From positions 52,637 through 116,636 of the forward strand of contig CAWCUH010000009.1 of the NCBI GenBank assembly GCA_963798655.1: a stretch of DNA of 64,000 bases, written 5' to 3'. Below are positions 1 through 8,447 of the stretch, in pieces. The position numbers and the translations under genes were made by a program. Positions within the stretch are counted from its first letter, which is position 1. Each line of letters opens with the position of its first letter. The notes beneath the pieces were generated by a model that did no database searches, was not told the DNA's origin, and saw only the letters and a list, made by a program, of their open reading frames with translations. This stretch comes from CAVSMC01 sp963798655. Its GTDB lineage: Bacteria > Pseudomonadota > Gammaproteobacteria > Burkholderiales > Casimicrobiaceae.

Positions 1-409
1 AGCGCTGCGCACCGATTCGTATCGGCATGCCGGCGTGCACGCCGCCGGTGCGCGCGATGCCTTCGCCGACGAGCCGCCGGCCGAGGCCGGTACGGCGCAC
101 CGACGGCGCGGTGACGATGCGCCCGAGCGAAGGCTCGCGATACTTGGCGCCGGGATCGACCATGCGCAGATACGCGACGAGCGCCGGTGCGCCGTCGTGC
201 GGCATCCAGCCGAGCAGATGCCACGCATGCGCGTCGAGCCCGTCGGCGTCGAGGAACGCGCACTTCTGCTCGACGACGAAGACCCGCTGGCGCAGCGCCA
301 TGGCTGCATACAGGTCGGACGGCGCGAGCGCGTCGAGGCGGGCCCATTGCCACGCTAGCGCGACACCGTCGTGCGTACGGCTCGCCTGCAGCAGGTTGTC
401 ATCGTGCAT
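1..409 (-). CDS. ElaA-like GNAT N-acetyltransferase (partial, 3' end outside window)
   Basis: Only the first 136 residues are present; the frame runs off the left edge. Near residues 34-57 it reads LYAAMALRQRVFVVEQ, then a C-x-F-x-D-x-D-G-x-D pattern, the substrate-side signature of ElaA-type acetyltransferases. RRTGLG at 105-110 is the acetyl-CoA pyrophosphate loop (R-x-x-G-x-G/A) of the GNAT fold. Such proteins transfer acetyl groups to unknown cytoplasmic acceptors. The ATG at 407-409 is the first start in frame. The + strand frames over this stretch are shadows. Family assignment is confident; the substrate is unknown. Confidence 0.82.
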   Translation of the reverse strand, partial: MHDDNLLQASRTHDGVALAWQWARLDALAPSDLYAAMALRQRVFVVEQKCAFLDADGLDAHAWHLLGWMPHDGAPALVAYLRMVDPGAKYREPSLGRIVTAPSVRRTGLGRRLVGEGIARTGGVHAGMPIRIGAQR

Positions 410-463
410 CGCGCGACGTTAGCGCACGCCGCGCGCGGCGTCGAGCCGCCGACTCCGCACGCG

Positions 464-955
464 TCATCGTGTCGAAGCGGCGACATCGAGCGCCGAGTCG
501 ACACGCGACGGCTCGGCGAAGTCGGCGACCGGATCGCGACCCATTGCAACAGCGATGCGCGCGAAATCGTCGGCAGGGACGCGCAGGAAGCCGAAGCGGA
601 ACGCCGCGCCCCAGTGCGTCTTGCTGCGCAGGAACGTCAGCGACTCGATCAGCGGTCGAATCGGCGCCGGCGCTGCCGGCAGATAGTCGACGTCGGCGCG
701 AAACGGACGGAAGTCGGCAGCCTCGTCGACCTGGTACACCCGACCGCTGCGCACGCGGCCGATCGCGGTGAACGCCTGCAGCGGCTCGCCGTCGGGATGC
801 GCGACTCGCGGCGAATAGATCGCGAATCCGTCGCCGGCGCGAACGCGCTCGAGCGGGCCCGCCTTGCCGTGATTGACCTGCGCAAAGCCCCCGGCCATCG
901 CGCGAAGGGCGTGGTCCCGTGCGACGACGCCGATCCAGTACTGTCGTATGACCAT
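464..955 (-). CDS. EVE domain-containing protein (UPF0310 type)
   Basis: The 163-residue protein opens with YWIGVVARDHALRAMAGGF and continues with H-G-K-A-x-P-L, the N-terminal signature of the UPF0310/EVE (PUA-like) family. The length fits a single-domain member. EVE domains are thought to read modified bases in DNA or RNA, and some sit in defence or methylation contexts. Nothing nearby here (a GNAT gene and a small membrane protein) gives such a context, so the role is open. The ATG at 953-955 directly precedes the conserved YWIG, which supports the start. Confidence 0.85.
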   Translation of the reverse strand: MVIRQYWIGVVARDHALRAMAGGFAQVNHGKAGPLERVRAGDGFAIYSPRVAHPDGEPLQAFTAIGRVRSGRVYQVDEAADFRPFRADVDYLPAAPAPIRPLIESLTFLRSKTHWGAAFRFGFLRVPADDFARIAVAMGRDPVADFAEPSRVDSALDVAASTR

Positions 956-979
956 GCGCTTCTCCGCTCGATGGTCGTC

Positions 980-1534
980 TCACGCCGCGATTGTGGGCTC
1001 CGCGCGTTCGACCGGGCTCAGGCGCGCCGGCGTGCAGTGCCACGGCGCGTTCGCGAGGGGCAGCGGAGGAATGCTTCGCCGCAGCAGCTCGGCGCACAGC
1101 GCGCCGGCGGCCATCATCGCGGTGCCGCCAATCGTCGCGGACTGCGCGAGCGGCGCGAGCACGTCGCGCGCGAGCGGCAGCAGCCCGGCCAGCGCCGTGG
1201 CGACGAGCGCCGCGGCGAAGAGCGCGCCGCCTGCGATGCCGACGCCGGTCGCCCAGCGCGGCAGGCCGAGAAAGCGCATGCGGCCGCGCTTCGCGTGGCG
1301 CGCGAGCGCGAGCATCGGGAACGCGAGCGCAACCGCGGCGCCGACAACGGCGAGCGCGACGCCGGCGAACTCGACGGCGACCGGCCAGCCGTCGTGCAGC
1401 GACGCGAACAGCGCGTGCGCCTTGAACGTTCGCGCGAGCGGCGGCGCGACGTGCGCGGCGAGCGCAAGCTGCAGCAGCGCGAGCGATCCGAGATAGAGCG
1501 GGCGGGATATCGGGTCGGCATGACGCAACCGCAT
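980..1534 (-). CDS. small integral membrane protein, unrecognised
   Basis: The 184-residue hydrophobic protein has about four predicted membrane segments: near residues 13-32 (LYLGSLALLQLALAAHVA), 50-75, 95-120 and 125-145. The tail is charged and proline-containing. I do not recognise a family. The start is set at the ATG at 1532-1534 because a good GGAGG ribosome site lies just upstream; an in-frame ATG at 1574-1576 would add 14 polar residues. It lies 24 bp upstream of the EVE gene on the same strand, so the two may be co-transcribed. Confidence 0.6.
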   Translation of the reverse strand: MRLRHADPISRPLYLGSLALLQLALAAHVAPPLARTFKAHALFASLHDGWPVAVEFAGVALAVVGAAVALAFPMLALARHAKRGRMRFLGLPRWATGVGIAGGALFAAALVATALAGLLPLARDVLAPLAQSATIGGTAMMAAGALCAELLRRSIPPLPLANAPWHCTPARLSPVERAEPTIAA

Positions 1535-1731
1535 CGCGGGCCTCCGTTGGTTCGTTTTCGCGCAATCGGCGCGCACGGACGAACTCTAGGAAACGCCGAC
1601 GCGCGCCGCCATCGGACGGATGGCCGAGGAGCGGCCCGCTCTCACGCCGGCCGTGTGCGAGCGCGGTGCGCCGCGCGGCCGGGCGCGATTCGCGCTTCCC
1701 TTACAATGACGGGCTCGAGCGAGGAGAGATC

Positions 1732-2796
1732 ATGGCTGCGCATCGCATCGCCGTCATTCCGGGCGACGGCATCGGTAAGGAAGTCGTGCCCGAGGGCCTG
1801 CGCGTGCTGGACGCGGTATCGCGCCGCTTCGGCATCGCGCTCGAGTGGTCGCATTTCGACTGGAACTGCGACTACTACGCGAAGCACGGCCGCATGATGC
1901 CCGATGACTGGTTCGAGACGTTGTCGCCGTTCGACGCGATCTACTACGGCGCCGTCGGCTGGCCGGCGACGGTTCCCGATCACGTGTCGCTGTGGGGATC
2001 GCTGATCCAGTTTCGCCGCCGCTTCGACCAGTACGTCAACATGCGGCCGTGCAAGCTGATGCCCGGCATCGCGACGCCGCTCGCCAATCGCAAGCCCGGC
2101 GACATCGACTTCGTCGTCGTGCGCGAGAACACCGAAGGCGAGTATTCGTCGGTCGGCGGCCGCATGTTCGAAGGCACCGAGCGCGAGATCGTGTTCCAGG
2201 AGTCCGTGTTCAGCCGCAAGGGCGTCGACCGCATCCTGAAGTTCGCCTTCGAGCTCGCGCGCAAGCGTGCCGCGAAGCACGTCACGTCGGCAACCAAGTC
2301 GAACGGCATCGCGATCACGATGCCGTACTGGGACGAGCGCTTCCGCGCGATGAGCGCGAGCTATCCCGACATTCGCGTCGACCAGTACCACATCGACATC
2401 CTGACCGCGCACTTCGTCCGCCAGCCGCAGATCTTCGACGTGGTCGTCGGCTCGAATCTCTTCGGCGACATCCTCTCCGATCTCGGACCCGCGGTCTGCG
2501 GCACGATCGGCATCGCGCCCTCGGCGAACATCAATCCCGAGCGCGCATTTCCGTCGCTGTTCGAGCCGGTGCACGGATCGGCGCCCGACATCGCCGGCAA
2601 GGGCATCGCGAATCCGATCGGTCAGATCTGGTGCGGCGCGATGATGCTCGAGCATCTCGGCCATCCCGACGCGGCGGCTGCCGTCGTGCAGGCGATCGAG
2701 CGCGTGCTCGCCGATCCGTCGGCGCCTCGCACCGGCGACATCGGCGGACGCGCGAAGACGGTCGACGTGGGCCGTTCGATCGCCGACGCGCTGTAA
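1732..2796 (+). CDS. tartrate dehydrogenase/decarboxylase-type NAD-dependent beta-decarboxylating dehydrogenase
   Basis: The 354-residue protein belongs to the isocitrate/isopropylmalate dehydrogenase family. It starts IAVIPGDGIGKEVVPEG and has RENTEGEYSSVGG, the T-K-S-N block and SNLFGDILSDLG, which supplies the metal-binding aspartates, then FEPVHGSAPDIAGKG. The WNCDYYAKHGRMMPDDW segment and the overall length match TtuC/YeaU (D-malate/tartrate dehydrogenase) better than LeuB. It should oxidise a C4 2-hydroxydicarboxylate (tartrate or D-malate) with NAD+ and Mn2+/Mg2+ in the cytoplasm. The ATG at 1732 is preceded by GAGGAGAG; the frame extends upstream to 1666 but without a ribosome site. 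The exact substrate is not decided. Confidence 0.85.
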   Translation: MAAHRIAVIPGDGIGKEVVPEGLRVLDAVSRRFGIALEWSHFDWNCDYYAKHGRMMPDDWFETLSPFDAIYYGAVGWPATVPDHVSLWGSLIQFRRRFDQYVNMRPCKLMPGIATPLANRKPGDIDFVVVRENTEGEYSSVGGRMFEGTEREIVFQESVFSRKGVDRILKFAFELARKRAAKHVTSATKSNGIAITMPYWDERFRAMSASYPDIRVDQYHIDILTAHFVRQPQIFDVVVGSNLFGDILSDLGPAVCGTIGIAPSANINPERAFPSLFEPVHGSAPDIAGKGIANPIGQIWCGAMMLEHLGHPDAAAAVVQAIERVLADPSAPRTGDIGGRAKTVDVGRSIADAL

Positions 2797-2908
2797 CGGT
2801 CGCCGTTGCGCAACTGACGTGCGCGCGGCGTTTGTGGCAGCATAGCGGGCAAACGCAAAAGCCGACCCACGCTCGGGCAACGATGGGCGGCGCATCCTGG
2901 GGATCTCC

Positions 2909-4036
2909 ATGCTGATCGGCATTCCTCGTGAAACGCGCACGGGCGAGACGCGCGTCGCAGCCACGCCGGAGACGGTGAAGAAGCTCGCGGCGAGCGGCGC
3001 GCACCCGATCGTCGTCGAGTCCGGCGCGGGCATTGCGAGCAGCTATCCCGACGCGCAATACCAGGCCGCGGGCGCGCGCATCGGCAACGCCGCCGATGCG
3101 CTCGGCGCAGATATCGTGCTCAAGGTGCGCGGCCCGTCGGCCGAAGAGCTGCCGATGGTCAGGCGCGGCGCCGTGCTGGTCGGCCTGCTCAATCCGTTCG
3201 ACGCGCAGGCGATCGAAGCGTATGCGCGCGCCGGCATCACCGGCTTCGCGCTCGAGTCGCTGCCGCGGATCACCCGTGCGCAGGCGATGGACGTGCTGTC
3301 CTCGCAGGCGAACATCGCCGGCTACAAGGCGGTGATCGTCGCCGCCGCCGAGTACGGCCGCTTCATGCCGATGCTGATGACCGCCGCGGGCACGGTGAAG
3401 GCCGCGCGCGTGCTCGTGCTCGGCGTCGGCGTCGCCGGATTGCAGGCGATCGCGACGGCGAAGCGCCTCGGCGCCGTGATCGAGGCCTCCGACGTGCGAC
3501 CGTCGGTGAAGGATCAGGTCGAGTCGCTCGGCGCGAAGTGGGTCGACGTGCCGTACGAGACCGACGAGGAAAAGCAGATCGCCGAAGGCGTCGGCGGCTA
3601 CGCGCGGCCGATGCCGCCTGCATGGATGGCGCGGCAGGCGGCGATCGTGCACGAGCGCGCGAAAGCGGCCGACATCGTCATCACGACGGCGTTGATCCCG
3701 GGCCGTCCCGCGCCGAAGCTGATCAAGGCGGCGACGGTCGCCGAGATGAAGCCCGGCTCGGTGCTCGTCGATCTCGCCGTCGAGCAGGGCGGCAACGTCG
3801 AAGGCGTGCAGGTCGGCACGATCGCGAACGTCAACGGCGTGCGCATCGTGGGCATCCCGAACCTGCCGGCCACCGTGCCGACCGATGCGAGCGCGCTGTA
3901 TGCGCGCAACGTGCTGACGTTCGTCAACCTGATGATCGATCCGAAGTCCGGCGCGTTCAACGTGCCGCGCGACGACGAGATCATCAAGGGAACGCTCGTT
4001 TGCGACGCCGGCGCCGTGGTGCCGCGCGGCGCATGA
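2909..4036 (+). CDS. pntAA: NAD(P) transhydrogenase alpha subunit, soluble domain I (PntAA)
   Basis: The 375-residue protein is domain I of the proton-translocating transhydrogenase, which binds NAD(H). It begins MLIGIPRETRTGETRVA, has the SQANIAGYKAV helix, then a Rossmann fold with VLGVGVAGLQAIATAK (G-x-G-x-x-G) and a terminal acid in EASDVR. It lacks the membrane segments of the fused E. coli PntA, so this is the three-polypeptide (Rhodospirillum-type) arrangement with pntAB and pntB downstream. With them it uses proton-motive force to transfer hydride from NADH to NADP+. The function is firm. Confidence 0.95.
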   Translation: MLIGIPRETRTGETRVAATPETVKKLAASGAHPIVVESGAGIASSYPDAQYQAAGARIGNAADALGADIVLKVRGPSAEELPMVRRGAVLVGLLNPFDAQAIEAYARAGITGFALESLPRITRAQAMDVLSSQANIAGYKAVIVAAAEYGRFMPMLMTAAGTVKAARVLVLGVGVAGLQAIATAKRLGAVIEASDVRPSVKDQVESLGAKWVDVPYETDEEKQIAEGVGGYARPMPPAWMARQAAIVHERAKAADIVITTALIPGRPAPKLIKAATVAEMKPGSVLVDLAVEQGGNVEGVQVGTIANVNGVRIVGIPNLPATVPTDASALYARNVLTFVNLMIDPKSGAFNVPRDDEIIKGTLVCDAGAVVPRGA

Positions 4037-4158
4037 GATTGCGTCGCTCACGTCGCAGCGGGGAGCGCGCAGCGCGGCGAGCGAATTACTTTTGACGTCG
4101 TTTCGAGCGAACAGCGGATTCACGCTTCGCGCGGACCGATGTGCAGCGAGGAGAGCCC

Positions 4159-4485
4159 ATGGCCACCGGTGTCGACCCGATCGTCTTCTACCTGATCATC
4201 TTCGTGCTCGCGATCTTCGTCGGCTACCACGTCGTGTGGAGCGTGACGCCGGCGCTGCACACGCCGCTGATGAGCGTCACCAACGCAATCTCGGCGATCA
4301 TCCTCGTTGGCGCGATGCTCGCGGCCGGACCGGCCGTGATGGACTGGGGCGGCTGGGTCGGCGTCGCCGCGGTGGTGATGGCGTCGATCAACGCGTTCGG
4401 CGGCTTCCTGGTGACGCAGCGGATGCTCGAAATGTTCAAAAAGAAGGAGCCGAAGGCCGCGGTTTCGAAGAACGCGGGCAAATGA
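4159..4485 (+). CDS. pntAB: NAD(P) transhydrogenase alpha-2 subunit, membrane (PntAB)
   Basis: The 108-residue membrane protein has three hydrophobic helices: VFYLIIFVLAIFVGYHV, SVTNAISAIILVGAML, and VAAVVMASINAFGGFLV. This matches the small membrane subunit of three-subunit transhydrogenases. The C-terminal tail is lysine-rich and cytoplasmic. The start at 4159 (MATGVDP) is preferred over the ATG at 4141 because GCGAGGAGAG lies just before it. It forms the membrane domain with PntB, 22 bp downstream. Confidence 0.93.
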   Translation: MATGVDPIVFYLIIFVLAIFVGYHVVWSVTPALHTPLMSVTNAISAIILVGAMLAAGPAVMDWGGWVGVAAVVMASINAFGGFLVTQRMLEMFKKKEPKAAVSKNAGK

Positions 4486-4507
4486 CGCGCGACATCGGGG
4501 AACAACA

Positions 4508-5893
4508 ATGAGCGCCAATCAAGTCGCCCTCTGGTATCTGGTCGCGTCGATCTGCTTCATCCTCGCGTTGAAGGGACTGTCGCATCCGTCGACGGCGCGC
4601 CGCGGCAACCTGCTCGGCATCGTCGGCATGGCGATCGCGGTGCTGGTCACATTCGCGCTCGTCTACTCTCATACCAAGAACGTCGCGATGATCCTCGTCG
4701 GCATCGCCATCGGCGGCGCGATCGGCGCCGTGATCGCCCGGCGCGTGCAGATGACGCAGATGCCCGAGCTGGTCGCGGCGTTCCACTCGCTCGTCGGCAT
4801 GGCGGCGGTGCTGATCGCGGTGGCCGCCGTCAACGACCCGGCGGCGTTCGGGCTGCCGGCGCCGCTGCCGACCGGCAACATGCTCGAGCTCTTCATCGGC
4901 ACGTTCATCGGCGCGATCACGTTCTCAGGCTCGGTGATCGCGTTCGGCAAGCTGTCGGGCCGCATCGGCAGCGCGCCGATCGTCTATCCCGGCCAGCACT
5001 GGATCAATCTGCTGATCGGCATCGCGATGATCGGCTTCGGCATCTGGTTCTTCATGGGTGGCGGCTGGCTGCCGTTCATCGTGATGACCGCGCTCGCGTT
5101 CCTGCTCGGCGTGCTGATCATCATCCCGATCGGCGGAGCCGACATGCCGGTGGTGATCTCGATGTTGAACAGCTACTCGGGGTGGGCGGCCGCCGGCATC
5201 GGCTTTTCGCTTAACAACCCGATGCTGATCATCGCCGGGTCGCTCGTCGGCAGCTCCGGCGCGATCCTGTCGTACATCATGTGCAAGGCGATGAACCGCA
5301 GCTTCGTGAGCGTGATCCTCGGCGGCTTCGGCGGCGAGGTTGCCGCCGCCGCCGGCAGCGACGCGCAGAGGACGGTGAAGTCGGGCAGCCCCGACGACGC
5401 CGCGTTCATCATGGGCAACGCGGAGACGGTGATCATCGTTCCCGGCTACGGTCTCGCGGTCGCCCGCGCGCAGCATGCGGTGAAGGAGATGGCGGCGAAG
5501 CTCGCCGAAAAGGGCGTCACGGTGAAATACGCGATCCATCCGGTCGCCGGCCGGATGCCGGGTCACATGAACGTGCTGCTCGCTGAAGCGGAAGTGCCGT
5601 ACGACCAGGTGTTCGAGATGGAGGACATCAACGGCGAGTTCGGCATGGCCGACGTCGCGCTGATCCTCGGCGCGAACGATGTCGTCAATCCGCTGGCCGA
5701 GCAGAAGGGCAGCGCGATCTACGGCATGCCGATCCTGGAGGCCTACAAGGCGAAGACGGTCATCGTCAACAAGCGCTCGATGGCGTCCGGTTACGCCGGC
5801 CTCGACAATCCGCTGTTCTACATGGACAAGACGATGATGGTGTTCGGCGACGCGAAGAAGGTCGTCGAGGACCTCGTCAAGGCGATCGAGTGA
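4508..5893 (+). CDS. pntB: NAD(P) transhydrogenase beta subunit (PntB)
   Basis: The 461-residue protein has an N-terminal block of about nine transmembrane helices (residues 5-260) and a C-terminal NADP(H)-binding domain III. Domain III contains GYGLAVARAQHAVKEM at about 313-328, HPVAGRMPGHMNVLLAEA, and VIVNKRSMASGYAGLDNP. These are the classic NADP-site loops. It completes the pnt operon. The enzyme makes NADPH for biosynthesis and redox defence. Length and motifs match the family fully. Confidence 0.96.
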   Translation: MSANQVALWYLVASICFILALKGLSHPSTARRGNLLGIVGMAIAVLVTFALVYSHTKNVAMILVGIAIGGAIGAVIARRVQMTQMPELVAAFHSLVGMAAVLIAVAAVNDPAAFGLPAPLPTGNMLELFIGTFIGAITFSGSVIAFGKLSGRIGSAPIVYPGQHWINLLIGIAMIGFGIWFFMGGGWLPFIVMTALAFLLGVLIIIPIGGADMPVVISMLNSYSGWAAAGIGFSLNNPMLIIAGSLVGSSGAILSYIMCKAMNRSFVSVILGGFGGEVAAAAGSDAQRTVKSGSPDDAAFIMGNAETVIIVPGYGLAVARAQHAVKEMAAKLAEKGVTVKYAIHPVAGRMPGHMNVLLAEAEVPYDQVFEMEDINGEFGMADVALILGANDVVNPLAEQKGSAIYGMPILEAYKAKTVIVNKRSMASGYAGLDNPLFYMDKTMMVFGDAKKVVEDLVKAIE

Positions 5894-5929
5894 CGTCGTA
5901 GTCGCGCGGTCGCGCAGCCCCGCCGCCGA

Positions 5930-7043
5930 ATGGTCGTCAGCCGCCGTCTCGTCGCCGTCTCGTCGCCGTCGTCGTCGCCGACGTCGTCGGCTACTCGCGG
6001 CTGATGGAGCGCGACGAAGCGGGCACCCACGAGCGGTTGCGAAAGCTCAAGGCCGAGCTGCTCGACCCGAAGATCACCGAGCACGGCGGGCGCGTCGTCA
6101 AGACCAGCGGGGACGGCATGCTGGTCGAGTTCCCGAGCGCGACATCGGCGCTGCGCTGCGCGGTCGAGATCCAGCGCGAGATGGGCGTGCGCAACCTCTA
6201 CGTCGCGCCCGACGACAAGATCCAGTTCCGCGTCGGCATCAACCTCGGCGACATCATCGTCAAGGGCGACGACATCCTCGGCGACGGCGTGAACGTCGCC
6301 GCGCGGCTGGAGACGCTCGCCGAGCCGGGCGGCATCTCCGTCGCATCCGCGGTGTGGGAGCAGGTGCACGAGGATCTTGGCGTCGAGTTCGTCGACTCGG
6401 GCGACCAGCACGTCAAGAACATTTCGAAGCCGATCCGCGTGTCCTCCCTACCCCCCCTGTCGATCGCGAGCGCGTGCTGTCCGAAGCGGACGCCGATTCG
6501 CTTCGCGCGGTGTCGCTCGATGCGCGCGATGCGCTGGCATGGACGATCCGCGGTTCGGTCCTTGGCGCGCGCGGCTATGTCGACGCCGCGTTCGCCGCCA
6601 ACGATCGCGCGCTCGAGCTCGATCCAACGCGCTTCTATCCGGTGATCATGCGCGGATGGCTGTATCTTTCGGCGGGCAAGTACGCCGACGCGTTGAAGGT
6701 CGTCGAGTCGTTGCGGATCCCGCTCGCCGCCGACAGCGGTCTGCGGCTGCTCGCGTGCACGACGCATCTGCAAACGGGCGCGTACGATCAGGCGATCGCC
6801 GACTGCGAGCGCGCCGTCGCGGGAGGCGACGACTGGATCGGCTTCGCCGACATGACCGCCGCGTATGCGATGCGTGGCAACGCCGAGAAGGCCGCGCAGG
6901 CGAAGGCGCGGCTCATCGCCATCGTCCCCGCGTTCACGATCTCCCGCTACGAGGGCAAGCGTTTCTTCATCACGCCGGAAGCGGTTGCGCGCGATCGCGA
7001 GCACATGGTTGCGGGACTGCGCAAGGCCGGCGTACCCGAGTAG
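5930..7043 (+). pseudogene. decayed class III adenylate/guanylate cyclase with TPR tail
   Basis: Three frames must be joined. The ATG at 5930 opens MVVSRRLVAV and is thrown out of frame by a perfect 11-bp tandem duplication (CTCGTCGCCGT at 5948-5958 and 5959-5969). Removing one copy restores the family start into VADVVGYSRLMERDEAGTH. The cyclase domain (6004 to about 6440) keeps the metal aspartate (DVVGYSR), KTSGDGMLVEF and GDGVNVAARLE. After VKNISKPIRV the frame changes near a C run at about 6450-6457 into a TPR region (ELDPTRFYPVIMRG and following) that ends at 7043. The roughly 300-residue TolB-like middle common in this architecture is absent. Probably non-functional. Confidence 0.8.
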
Positions 7044-7172
7044 CGGCACGGCGCGCGCCACGCGTGCCTGATGTGAGTGCGCTGCGCGCGCAAAGACGCC
7101 GCGCCGTCGCGACCGGCAAGCTCCTCCAGCCGTCGCTGTAACGCGTTGTTCGCGGCGTCGTGCGCGACCCGA

Positions 7173-7178
7173 TAGAAT
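7173..7178 (+). promoter_or_regulatory. possible -10 box of the CaiB gene
   Basis: TAGAAT lies 24 bp before the start at 7203, in otherwise very GC-rich DNA. No convincing -35 box is seen at the usual spacing, so this is only a weak promoter call. Confidence 0.3.
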
Positions 7179-7202
7179 GCCGCTGGCGGCCGCTGGCCGC
7201 GG

Positions 7203-8447
7203 ATGGCGCGCGTGCCCGGTCCCCTCTCGCATCTGACGGTCCTCGATCTGTCCCGCGTGCTCGCCGGCCCGTGGTGCACGCAACTGCTCGGCGACCTCGG
7301 CGCGACGATCATCAAGATCGAGCGGCCGCGCGGCGGCGACGACACGCGTGCATGGGGACCGCCGTACCTGCGCGACCGTGAGGGACGCGAGACCTCGGAA
7401 GCGGCGTACTACCTGTGCTGCAATCGCGCGAAGCAGTCGGTCGCCGTCGACTTCACGACGCCGGCCGGCCAGCGGATCGTGCGCGATCTCGCGCTGCAAT
7501 CGGATGTGCTGATCGAGAACTTCAAGGTGGGCGGCCTCGCGCGCTACGGTCTCGACTACGCGAGCGTGGCCGCCGACAACGCGTCGATCGTCTATGCGTC
7601 GATCACCGGCTTCGGCCAGGACGGCCCGTACGCCGATCGCGCCGGCTACGACTTCATCATCCAGGCGATGAGCGGCTTCATGAGCGTCACCGGCGAGCGT
7701 GACGGCCTGCCCGGCGGCGGCCCGCAGAAGGCCGGCGTCGCGATCACCGACCTGATGACCGGCATGTACGCGGCGGTGGCGATCCTCGCCGCGATCTCGC
7801 ATCGCGAGCGCAGCGGCGAAGGCCAGCACATCGATCTCGCGCTGCTCGATTCGGCGGTCGCGATGATGTCGGTGATGAATCTCAACTATCTCGCGACCGG
7901 CGTGCCGCCGGGACGCGCGGGCAACGCGCATCCGAACATCGTGCCGTACCAGGTGTTCGCATGCGCCGACGGTCATCTGATCATCGCCGTCGGCAACGAC
8001 GGTCAGTTCGCGAAGTTCTGCGCGATCGCGGGGTTCGCGCAGTGGGCGAGCGATCCGCGCTACGCGACGAACGCCGAGCGCGTGCGCAACCGCAGCGAGC
8101 TCGTGCCGATGATCGCCGAGCTCGTGAGGACGCGAACGCAGCGCGACTGGCTCGCCGCGCTCGAGGCGGCCGGCGTGCCGTGCGGGCCGATCAATCGTCT
8201 CGATCAGGTGTTCGCCGATCCCCAGGTCGTCGCACGGCGAATGAAGCTCGACCTGCCGCATCCGATCGCCGGCACGGCGCCGCAGGTCGCCGCGCCGATT
8301 CGCTACTCGCGCACGGCCGTCGAGTACGGCGAGGCGCCGCCGCTGCTCGGCCAGCACACGGCCGCGGTGCTGCGCGAGCGCCTCGGCTTCGACGATGCGG
8401 CGATCGGCGCGCTCGCGCAGCGCGGCGTGATCGGCGTGCTGCGATGA
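7203..8447 (+). CDS. CaiB/BaiF family CoA-transferase (class III)
   Basis: The 414-residue protein opens LTVLDLSRVLAGPWCTQLLGDLGA and carries IKIERPRGGDDTR, the N-R-x-K-x-S-V-A-V-D motif and VLIENFKVG, all hallmarks of class III CoA-transferases. The catalytic aspartate is in AITDLMTGMYAA (about residue 180). The GPPYLRDREGRETSEAAYYL segment resembles succinyl-CoA:glutarate and formyl-CoA transferase-like members. It moves CoA between carboxylic acids in the cytoplasm. Its stop overlaps the next gene's start (ATGA at 8444-8447), so the two are translationally coupled, an odd pairing with a membrane protease. Family certain, substrate unknown. Confidence 0.9.
   Translation: MARVPGPLSHLTVLDLSRVLAGPWCTQLLGDLGATIIKIERPRGGDDTRAWGPPYLRDREGRETSEAAYYLCCNRAKQSVAVDFTTPAGQRIVRDLALQSDVLIENFKVGGLARYGLDYASVAADNASIVYASITGFGQDGPYADRAGYDFIIQAMSGFMSVTGERDGLPGGGPQKAGVAITDLMTGMYAAVAILAAISHRERSGEGQHIDLALLDSAVAMMSVMNLNYLATGVPPGRAGNAHPNIVPYQVFACADGHLIIAVGNDGQFAKFCAIAGFAQWASDPRYATNAERVRNRSELVPMIAELVRTRTQRDWLAALEAAGVPCGPINRLDQVFADPQVVARRMKLDLPHPIAGTAPQVAAPIRYSRTAVEYGEAPPLLGQHTAAVLRERLGFDDAAIGALAQRGVIGVLR

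Noticed and set aside
6354..7043. Separate TPR protein
   Set aside because: Its N terminus is out-of-frame cyclase sequence; best seen as the tail of the decayed cyclase gene.
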